11,847 bases of DNA from Euryarchaeota archaeon TMED132 (GTDB lineage: Archaea; Thermoplasmatota; Poseidoniia; Poseidoniales; Poseidoniaceae), in the NCBI GenBank assembly GCA_002172355.2, contig NHGH02000035.1:8710-20556 (forward strand), written 5' to 3'. The translations under genes were made by a program, and so were the position numbers. How positions within the stretch are numbered: the first letter of the stretch is position 1; every line of letters starts with the position of its first letter. Below are positions 7,098 to 11,847 of the stretch, in pieces. The notes beneath the pieces are model-generated. The model saw nothing but the letters and a program-made list of their open reading frames with translations, had not been told where the DNA came from and made no database searches.

Positions 7098-8597
7098 TTA
7101 TCGACTCCTAAATTGCTGAAGATAAGGCTTCAATTTGAGTTTTCTTTTGGTATTTTCAGAAGACATGTAACGTATTTTTCCAAAAATTTCACGTTCTGGA
7201 CCCCAGGCTCTATCATGACGACCTAGAACCCAAAAAATACCGGTATAGGAATTCGGGTCTCTACCATCTAGGGCGTATTTATCATTGAGTTCTATCATCC
7301 AATCAGCAGCCTGTTTAGGTGTTTCAGCCCATTCGAGAATTCTTTTACCCCAAAGCATTCGAAGATAATTATGAATTATTCCGGTTTGAAGTAATTCCTG
7401 TTGGGCAGCATTCCAAACTTCATCGTGGGTTTCAGCATTCTCAATCTGTTCAAATGTGTAAAACATTCTCTCATCATCAGAGTGTTCTGAAAGAGTAATT
7501 TTTGCCCATTCTGGGATCGATTCAAATTTATCATGATTGGAATTATGGTATGCATTGTTAAATCCTAATTCTCTCCAAGTTATAATTTGGTCAAGGAAAG
7601 ATTCTACGCCAGCAGAAAGACCCCACCACCCTTCTCTTGCCCCTTTTCTAGACATTGTTATTTGTTCAGGGTCCCATTCGTGACTATCTAATATGTGTTC
7701 TACAATTTCAACAGAGGATATGTGTCCAAAGTGAAGCCAAGGAGATAGGCCGGTGACCGATGGCTTTTCGAAATTATTTCTATCGATGTGATACCTTTCG
7801 AGTCTATCTTTAAGGAAAACAGATAATTTCTTAGCAGCCATATTTCTTCCACCACGGATATGTCTTACTGGTTCGACATCATGGTCGATATCAATCGAAG
7901 ATAGGGCGATTTTCCCAGTTGAACCACCTTCAGAGCATCTCCAAAGCCATTCAAATGGCGGAATTTTAACCGAACAATCTTCGATTATCGAACTAAAGTG
8001 TTCGTCATCAATCCAATAATCATGATTTTTATCTGTAGGAATCTTTTGCGGCCAAGTATCTCTACATCGAGAGAAGTTAGCATGTATGAACCTTCTGAAA
8101 CTATGAGCTGTGGTGTAGGCACTATCAGCCCAAGACATAGGGAAAACACCATTTGAGTCTACAGCAATAATTTTTCTGTCCAGCGATTTACTTGCAGCAT
8201 TTATTGCAATCAATGGATAGTAAGTTGGAAACTCATCTGTAACTACTAGTACTGACCTCTTACAAAGAGTCTTTATCAAGCCCATTGGACCACTAAGTGG
8301 TGTTTCTACCCATGGAATAAATCTGATATTGTGTTGCTTGAATAAACTGATATTTTCTACCATTCCCTGTATTACAAAAGAGGTAATTCGGTCATTGGCG
8401 AATCTATGACTTGTAGAAATCTCTTCGACCACTAGTAATGGTTTTTCATATCGTTTTGCTAAGTTGGCAGCATATTCTAGAGAAGCATTATAATTGAATC
8501 TGCGATTTGAGATCATCCAGTATAGAATGTATTCACCGTCTAGGTTTACCTCTTTGTCGTTGAGAACTCTAATTCTATCTCCCAATCCACTATTCAA
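7098..8597 (-). CDS. phr: Class II CPD photolyase (deoxyribodipyrimidine photolyase)
   Basis: This flavoprotein uses blue/UV-A light and reduced FAD to split cyclobutane pyrimidine dimers in DNA. Class II identity comes from the N-terminal RIRVLN...YWMISNRR segment (8-33), SPWLHFGHIS (285-294), LRMLWGKRILEW (412-423) and the long C-terminal FAD/DNA block starting DGRDPNSYTG (444-453), followed by HDRAWGPER (461-469) and FGKIRYM (472-478). I place the start at TTG 8597: a perfect GGAGGTG site (8610-8604) lies 6 nt before it, the protein then begins MNSGLGDRIRVLN as in other class II enzymes, and the overlap with the NUDIX gene is only 8 nt. ATG 8612, which would put the Shine-Dalgarno site inside the coding region, and the far-upstream ATG 8699 are less likely. 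It is the middle gene of the NUDIX-photolyase-epimerase operon. A cryptochrome-like signalling role cannot be excluded, but repair is the default for this class. Confidence 0.95.
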   Translation of the reverse strand: MNSGLGDRIRVLNDKEVNLDGEYILYWMISNRRFNYNASLEYAANLAKRYEKPLLVVEEISTSHRFANDRITSFVIQGMVENISLFKQHNIRFIPWVETPLSGPMGLIKTLCKRSVLVVTDEFPTYYPLIAINAASKSLDRKIIAVDSNGVFPMSWADSAYTTAHSFRRFIHANFSRCRDTWPQKIPTDKNHDYWIDDEHFSSIIEDCSVKIPPFEWLWRCSEGGSTGKIALSSIDIDHDVEPVRHIRGGRNMAAKKLSVFLKDRLERYHIDRNNFEKPSVTGLSPWLHFGHISSVEIVEHILDSHEWDPEQITMSRKGAREGWWGLSAGVESFLDQIITWRELGFNNAYHNSNHDKFESIPEWAKITLSEHSDDERMFYTFEQIENAETHDEVWNAAQQELLQTGIIHNYLRMLWGKRILEWAETPKQAADWMIELNDKYALDGRDPNSYTGIFWVLGRHDRAWGPEREIFGKIRYMSSENTKRKLKLKPYLQQFRSR

Positions 8598-9075
8598 CAG
8601 AAACACCTCCATTGTGTAAGTGAAGTAGGTAAGGATGTCCTTGGACAGACGAGTAATCAATAATTGAAGATTTAGTTTCAGGTTTTGATAATGATGCAAT
8701 GGACTTCATAGTTTGACTTATCCAATCTAAATCATCCAATTTACCTTTATCGACAAATTCTACTTGAGCAATTTCAGAGCATGGTTTCGCAGTTTGCCCT
8801 GGATAGATTTTGATGTCATAAACTATGAAAATAGCTGGTTGTCCATTGGTTATTTTCTCCCGAAGGGAATTAAGGCCAATAACTTCACCATCAAGTCCAC
8901 ATTCTTCTTTTAATTCCCTTAGAGCGGCATCTCTTGGCAATTCGCCTTGGTCGACAAATCCTTTGGGTAATCCCCACTTGCCTTTGAATTGGCCCATGCC
9001 CTCTTTTACAAGCAATATTTTATTTTCTAAAGAGACTACTGCTGCGACACCTAAATCACAAGACAGCCCTTTCAT
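8590..9075 (-). CDS. NUDIX hydrolase
   Basis: This protein hydrolyses a nucleoside diphosphate linked to another group, probably cytosolic and Mg-dependent. The substrate (oxidised dNTP, ADP-ribose, NADH, flavin nucleotide or other) cannot be told from the sequence. The Nudix box is perfect: in numbering from GTG 9081, G41-x5-E47-x7-R55-E-L-x-E-E-x-G62-L63, preceded by the family KGKWGLPKG strand-turn (33-41). About 100 residues follow, including a C-terminal extension past 130 that I do not recognise. ATG 9075 is preferred over GTG 9081; neither has a well-spaced Shine-Dalgarno site, though AGGTG lies at 9100-9096. It is the first gene of the operon with photolyase and the SRPBCC-epimerase, and divergent from ribA. 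Confidence 0.92.
   Translation of the reverse strand: MKGLSCDLGVAAVVSLENKILLVKEGMGQFKGKWGLPKGFVDQGELPRDAALRELKEECGLDGEVIGLNSLREKITNGQPAIFIVYDIKIYPGQTAKPCSEIAQVEFVDKGKLDDLDWISQTMKSIASLSKPETKSSIIDYSSVQGHPYLLHLHNGGVSVE
8604..8610 (-). promoter_or_regulatory. Shine-Dalgarno site deciding a TTG start for photolyase
   Basis: GGAGGTG on the minus strand is the strongest ribosome-binding site in the window. It lies inside the last codons of the NUDIX gene. With a 6-nt spacer it points to TTG 8597. It begins on the third base of the competing ATG 8612, so it cannot serve that start. Confidence 0.65.
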
Positions 9076-9107
9076 ACACACGGAGCAACGGATTGCACCT
9101 ATAAAGC

Positions 9108-9138
9108 GGTGTTTTAGTTCATGTAGGAATAAAACACC
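9108..9138. promoter_or_regulatory. Candidate operator: perfect inverted repeat in the ribA/NUDIX divergon
   Basis: GGTGTTTTA (9108-9116) and TAAAACACC (9130-9138) are perfect 9-bp reverse complements separated by 13 nt. The centres are 22 bp apart, about two helical turns, as expected for a dimeric DNA-binding protein contacting one DNA face. The right arm ends 3 bp before the TTATAA element, where TFB would contact the ribA promoter. The left arm overlaps the predicted start region of the minus-strand transcript. Occupancy could therefore control both directions. The symmetry is directly visible; the operator role is inference. As RNA it could also form a hairpin. Confidence 0.5.
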
Positions 9139-9141
9139 TCA

Positions 9142-9147
9142 TTATAA
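9142..9147. promoter_or_regulatory. Self-complementary TATA-like box between ribA and the NUDIX operon
   Basis: TTATAA is its own reverse complement. Its centre lies 25 nt before ribA ATG 9170, which fits a leaderless ribA mRNA. Read on the minus strand it would place transcription start near 9120, giving a leader of about 40 nt for the NUDIX operon. It is the only good TATA-like element in the 94 bp between the two start codons. Confidence 0.45.
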
Positions 9148-9169
9148 CCTAACCTAAATTTCTCTTGGC

Positions 9170-9787
9170 ATGGAGAGCAGAACCATTGACCCAATGAAAA
9201 TTGAAGCAGACGCGTACCTACCAACAGAATTCGGAAATTTCCGTGTAAGAGTTATGGTAGATGAGAAAGGATTTGAGCATGCAGTGTTTTCTGTGGGCTT
9301 AGATGATACAGACAGAGTGCCTCTAGTTAGGATCCACTCTGAGTGTTTGACAGGTGATGCATTTACTTCATTGAAGTGTGATTGTGGACCGCAATTAAAA
9401 CTTGCAATGCAAAAAATACAGGAAGACGGTTGTGGAGCTATCCTTTACATGAGGCAAGAAGGCAGAGGAATTGGACTGAAAGAGAAAATCAAAGCCTATG
9501 CGCTACAAGACAGAGGTTATGATACACTTGATGCCAATACTGCACTCAATCATCCAGCAGATGCCAGAGAGTACTCTTTTTGTGCAGAGATGCTTCATAA
9601 AGTCGGAGTAAACAAAGTCAATCTAATGACCAACAACCCACTAAAAATTAATGGCTTGAGAGAAAATGGCATTATGGTGGTTAGTCGTATTGAACACATT
9701 GAGGGTAGAGGGGTGCTAAATCAAAACTATTTAGCCACCAAAGCAAAGAGAATGGGGCATATTCTTCCATTTGTTTTCAATGAATAA
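9170..9787 (+). CDS. ribA: GTP cyclohydrolase II (RibA)
   Basis: This zinc enzyme opens GTP to 2,5-diamino-6-ribosylamino-pyrimidinone 5'-phosphate, formate and pyrophosphate, the first step of riboflavin/FAD synthesis. The signature HSECLTGDAFTSLKCDCG (56-73) supplies zinc ligands Cys59, Cys70 and Cys72. QEGRGIGL (96-103) is the GTP loop, and Arg133 in DAREYS and MTNNPLKI (153-160) match the bacterial enzyme. It is a stand-alone domain of 205 residues, close to E. coli RibA, with no fused RibB. ATG 9170 would be leaderless. ATG 9194 would give an N-terminus of E. coli length and a 20-25 nt leader, so it is a real alternative. It heads a plus-strand run with the peroxiredoxin and the TrmB-like gene and is divergent from the photolyase operon, whose enzyme needs the FAD this pathway makes. 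Many archaea use GTP cyclohydrolase III (ArfA) instead. Confidence 0.96.
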   Translation: MESRTIDPMKIEADAYLPTEFGNFRVRVMVDEKGFEHAVFSVGLDDTDRVPLVRIHSECLTGDAFTSLKCDCGPQLKLAMQKIQEDGCGAILYMRQEGRGIGLKEKIKAYALQDRGYDTLDANTALNHPADAREYSFCAEMLHKVGVNKVNLMTNNPLKINGLRENGIMVVSRIEHIEGRGVLNQNYLATKAKRMGHILPFVFNE

Positions 9788-9804
9788 GACTACTAACAGT
9801 GAAC

Positions 9805-9810
9805 AGGAGG
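9805..9810 (+). promoter_or_regulatory. Shine-Dalgarno site of the peroxiredoxin-like gene
   Basis: AGGAGG lies 7 nt before ATG 9818 in the 30-bp gap after ribA. There is no room for a separate promoter, so the gene is probably cotranscribed with ribA. Confidence 0.6.
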
Positions 9811-9817
9811 AGTATTC

Positions 9818-10291
9818 ATGTCGAAACAACTTCTAGGACAAAAAGCACCTGACTTTTCACTATCTTCAAGCGCCGGAGAAGTTGTTAAATTATCAGATTA
9901 TGATGGAATTTGGAAAGTACTATTCTTTTACGCTAAAGATGGTTCTCCAACCTGTAAAAGGGGATGCTTAAATTTCAAAGAACAGTATGAATTATTTCAA
10001 TCATTAACACCTCCTGTAGAAATTATTGGAATCAGTGAAGATTCGGTTGAAGACCATAGAAGGTTCAAAGAAGAACTCGGCCTTCCCTTCCCTTTACTTA
10101 GTGACCCTGAAAGAGAGGTTTCAGATGCTTACGGTGTCCCGTTATTTCTTGGAAGATTCCCTGGTAAATCTTCATTTTTAATCGACCCCGATAGAAAGAT
10201 TCACTATTGCTATGATTGGTTATTTAGGCCAAGAAGGCACGTTGCTAAAATCTTAGATACACTTAGCCGATTATCCTCTGGAGGAAAGTGA
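9818..10291 (+). CDS. Peroxiredoxin-like protein (AhpC/TSA, BCP/PrxQ-like)
   Basis: This is a thioredoxin-fold thiol peroxidase family protein of 157 residues, a normal length for BCP/PrxQ, expected in the cytosol. The family opening GQKAPDFSLSSSAGEVVKLSDY (7-28) is followed by a core strand and the active-site loop FFYAKDGSPTCKRGC (36-50). Later come GISED (71-75), FPLLSDPEREVSDAYGV (91-107) and SFLIDPD (119-125). Cys46 is the peroxidatic candidate and Cys50 the resolving one, spaced C-x3-C instead of the usual C-x4-C. The conserved active-site Pro is Ala39, the usual Thr is Ser43, and the Arg normally three residues before the Phe of the TFLID strand is Lys117. The fold is clear, but peroxidase activity is less certain than usual. 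It lies between ribA (30 bp) and the TrmB-like gene (1 bp). Confidence 0.88.
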   Translation: MSKQLLGQKAPDFSLSSSAGEVVKLSDYDGIWKVLFFYAKDGSPTCKRGCLNFKEQYELFQSLTPPVEIIGISEDSVEDHRRFKEELGLPFPLLSDPEREVSDAYGVPLFLGRFPGKSSFLIDPDRKIHYCYDWLFRPRRHVAKILDTLSRLSSGGK

Positions 10292-10292
10292 A

Positions 10293-11684
10293 ATGGATTG
10301 GAATGAACTGTTTGAAGAGGCAGGTTTAAGCGATAGAGAAGCAAAATCTCTAGTAATTTTATCTTCTTCAAAAGAACTGAAAGCGAGCGATTTAGCAAAG
10401 AAACTTGGAACAAATAGATTAGATGCGTATAATTCTCTATCACGATTAACTCAAATTGGTCTAGTCAATGTTACTGCGGATAGGCCGATGAAGTTTTCTT
10501 GTTCCTCACTACCTGTTCTTTTCAAGCGTTTGATTAAAGACCAGAAGTCCAGAATCGATAGAACCACCAAGGCATTTGAAAGTATAATGTCAGGGGCAAA
10601 AGAAGATGCTCTTGAAACCGGAGAATCTGGTGGCGAGAGTGATGCAAAGTTTGCTGTCTTGAAAGGTCGAGAATATATCCAAAAGAGAATAGGTGAACTT
10701 TCCAATGAAGCAGAAGAACAATTGATACTATTTTTAGGTAAATTCGGTATTCTACATCTATGTCGTTCACCTGCTATTGAAGAAGTTAATTCAGCAGCTA
10801 AAAGGGGAGTTGTTGTCAAAGTATTATCACAATTGGACAGAAGGACACTGAGATTCTTTGACCAGTTGGATGAATCTATTGAAGTAAGACATTCTGACGA
10901 GATTAATTCTCTTGGTGTATTACAGGACTTCAGCAATGTAGTCCAATTTTTATTCGTAGAATCAAATCCTGTAGGAAGAGGTAGAGAAGATGCTGCATTA
11001 GTAGTCTCATCAGAAGTTTTCTCTAATTCCCACCATGAATTTATGATGGCGATATGGAATAGAGCAGTAGATATTGAAAGTGCTAAGAAGAGATTTACAG
11101 AAGAGAGAATTGTTGATCCTTTGCGATTAACGGTTGGAGAAGGTTCCTTTTTAGACCAATTTAGAGAAGCATTAGGCTTTAGTGGAGAGTTACCAGACGA
11201 AGATACTCCATTCAATCCAGAATCATTCTTAGCATCTAGTAAAGGAATAAATCAAGCGAGGTCGGCTATGCAAGATGGTAGTGTGTTCAGTCTACATCAA
11301 CTTGGAATTGATATCAAAACTATGCTTAGGCAAGTCGGTCAAAGAATTGGTGAAGAATTAGCATTTAGTTTAAGAAATTTTGAGGGCCATGTTGAATTCT
11401 TAAGCGAATTAATGGATTGGTGGGAATATGCAGGACTTGGTGAATTAGAGTATGGAACTTCTCCTTTCTTCCATATCAAGGTAAATTTGACACACCCTCC
11501 AAATGACAAGCCAGAAGTTCTACCTCTATGGGAATTAGATGATGGAATAATCGAAGGAGCACTGCTCTCAAGATATCCTGAAGATAGTAATGTATTGGTT
11601 CGTAAAGAACCGGATGAAGATGATAAAAGCTCTTGGAGATACACTCTGATTTTCGTCGATGATGTCGAAGAAGGCGATGATTAA
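10293..11684 (+). CDS. TrmB-family transcriptional regulator with a V4R-like C-terminus
   Basis: This is a predicted archaeal transcription factor of 463 residues. Residues 5-98 form a TrmB-type winged helix: LKASDLAKKLG (29-39) is helix 2-turn, RLDAYNSLSRLTQIGLV (42-58) is recognition helix and wing, and a helical linker follows. Residues 118-268 resemble the phospholipase D-like domain of TrmB proteins (GREYIQKRI, RGVVVKVLS, and FEFMMAIW-like HHEFMMAIWNRAVD), with no HKD catalytic motif. Residues about 335-455 resemble V4R/heme-NO-type small-molecule sensor domains: an amphipathic helix MLRQVGQRIGEEL, then GLGELEYG, PLWELDDGIIEGALLS, VLVRKEP and SWRYTLIFV. The cysteines often seen in V4R are missing. 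No ligand can be named. Start is firm: GGAGG (10280-10284) lies 8 nt before ATG and the peroxiredoxin stop is 1 nt upstream, so the two are coupled. It may regulate its own operon. Confidence 0.82.
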   Translation: MDWNELFEEAGLSDREAKSLVILSSSKELKASDLAKKLGTNRLDAYNSLSRLTQIGLVNVTADRPMKFSCSSLPVLFKRLIKDQKSRIDRTTKAFESIMSGAKEDALETGESGGESDAKFAVLKGREYIQKRIGELSNEAEEQLILFLGKFGILHLCRSPAIEEVNSAAKRGVVVKVLSQLDRRTLRFFDQLDESIEVRHSDEINSLGVLQDFSNVVQFLFVESNPVGRGREDAALVVSSEVFSNSHHEFMMAIWNRAVDIESAKKRFTEERIVDPLRLTVGEGSFLDQFREALGFSGELPDEDTPFNPESFLASSKGINQARSAMQDGSVFSLHQLGIDIKTMLRQVGQRIGEELAFSLRNFEGHVEFLSELMDWWEYAGLGELEYGTSPFFHIKVNLTHPPNDKPEVLPLWELDDGIIEGALLSRYPEDSNVLVRKEPDEDDKSSWRYTLIFVDDVEEGDD

Positions 11685-11695
11685 GAAAAACATCA

Positions 11696-11725
11696 ATTGA
11701 TAAACCAAGTGCATAACTTGAGTGT
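11696..11725 (+). promoter_or_regulatory. Possible promoter and small inverted repeat before the AarF-like gene
   Basis: A GATAAA element (11699-11704) lies about 25 nt before ATG 11726, which would suit a leaderless transcript. CAAGT (11706-11710) and ACTTG (11716-11720) form a 5-bp inverted repeat with a 5-nt spacer between that element and the start. It could be an operator half-site pair, a weak hairpin at the end of the upstream operon, or chance. Confidence 0.25.
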
Positions 11726-11847
11726 ATGCGCCTTTTTACGTTTCTTCGTTTCATGCGACAGATTACTAGGAAGAAACCCGCAGATTTGGATTGGATTCAA
11801 AACCAAGGATTAATCGCTGTAAAGCTAGCCCAAATATTCGCCTTAAG
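11726..11847 (+). CDS. Partial AarF/UbiB (ABC1)-family protein kinase-like, N-terminus only
   Basis: Forty codons from ATG 11726 run off the right edge. The stretch LDWIQNQGLIAVKLAQIFALR (from residue 21) resembles the ABC1/UbiB family's signature, where a Gly-containing segment leads to a KxGQ motif followed by an S/A-x-R. Here KLAQ replaces the usual KxGQ, with Ala at the Gly position. The family comprises atypical kinases linked in bacteria and mitochondria to isoprenoid-quinone synthesis and lipid handling; archaeal roles are unclear. The basic N-terminus with phenylalanines (MRLFTFLRFMRQITRKK) might be membrane-associated. ATG 11753 (residue 10) is an alternative start. It lies 41 bp after the TrmB-like gene on the same strand. 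The assignment rests on one short motif. Confidence 0.5.
   Translation, partial: MRLFTFLRFMRQITRKKPADLDWIQNQGLIAVKLAQIFAL

Noticed and set aside
8598..8699. Longer photolyase N-terminus from ATG 8699
   Set aside because: It would overlap 110 nt of the NUDIX gene, and the added residues do not resemble class II photolyase N-termini. A perfect Shine-Dalgarno site supports the start at 8597.
9114..9122. Two-codon ATG-AAC-TAA micro-ORF in the possible NUDIX leader
   Set aside because: It is too short to judge, its position overlaps the predicted transcription start, and chance explains it.
9082..9169. FMN (RFN) riboswitch before ribA
   Set aside because: ribA appears leaderless or nearly so, leaving no room for the large conserved RFN fold, and no such motif is visible.
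10451..11215. A 254-codon open frame antisense to the TrmB-like gene
   Set aside because: It lies wholly within a well-supported gene with a strong ribosome site, is Ser/Leu/Asn-rich like typical antisense frames in AT-rich genomes, and shows no recognisable motif.
1..11847. CRISPR arrays, transposases, tRNA or rRNA genes, phage genes
   Set aside because: I saw no spaced direct repeats, terminal inverted repeats flanking a transposase, cloverleaf-like segments or phage-type proteins. The window is nearly fully packed with ordinary cellular genes.

Overview
The window looks like a piece of a low-GC, gene-dense euryarchaeal genome, most likely a marine member of the Thermoplasmatota (Marine Group II / Poseidoniales, or Marine Group III). 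Three things point there. The Cdc48 protein closely resembles Thermoplasma VAT across its whole length. PRC-barrel and TrmB-type proteins are typically archaeal. TATA-like elements sit 25-60 nt before several starts, next to good archaeal Shine-Dalgarno sites at others. The lineage is inferred from recalled family resemblance, not from a search.

Layout. The left edge (1-471, minus strand) holds the 5' end of an unidentified membrane protein and a small PRC-barrel protein. The PRC-barrel gene lies just downstream of, and probably with, a full-length VAT/Cdc48 AAA+ ATPase (542-2767, minus). A 144-bp divergent intergenic region separates cdc48 from an ALDH-superfamily dehydrogenase (2912-4561, plus). 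A phytoene/squalene synthase family gene, crtB (4668-5693, plus), follows with its own promoter. It converges, with only 20 bp between stops, on a minus-strand operon transcribed as NUDIX hydrolase, class II photolyase, then an SRPBCC-TIGR01777 epimerase fusion (9075 down to 5714). In that operon the first two genes overlap by 8 nt and the last two are 1 nt apart. Divergently, a plus-strand run begins with bacterial-type GTP cyclohydrolase II (ribA, 9170), then a peroxiredoxin-like protein, then a TrmB-family regulator coupled by 1 nt. The 5' end of a likely AarF/UbiB-family kinase reaches the right edge.

How the genes may work together. From 4668 to 11684 most products fit life in light and oxygen: an isoprenoid/carotenoid entry enzyme, a light-driven UV-damage repair enzyme that needs FAD, the first enzyme of flavin synthesis, a nucleotide-hydrolase family protein, a peroxiredoxin and a transcription factor. 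The ribA/NUDIX-photolyase divergon is only about 90 bp. It contains a perfect 9-bp inverted repeat with a 13-nt spacer beside a self-complementary TATA-like hexamer, which looks like an operator able to control both directions. The TrmB-like protein carries a C-terminal region resembling V4R small-molecule sensor domains and is the obvious local candidate regulator. This connection is inference.

I saw no tRNA, rRNA, CRISPR array, insertion sequence or prophage gene. No intergenic stretch exceeds 150 bp, so no gene-free region longer than 300 bp exists.
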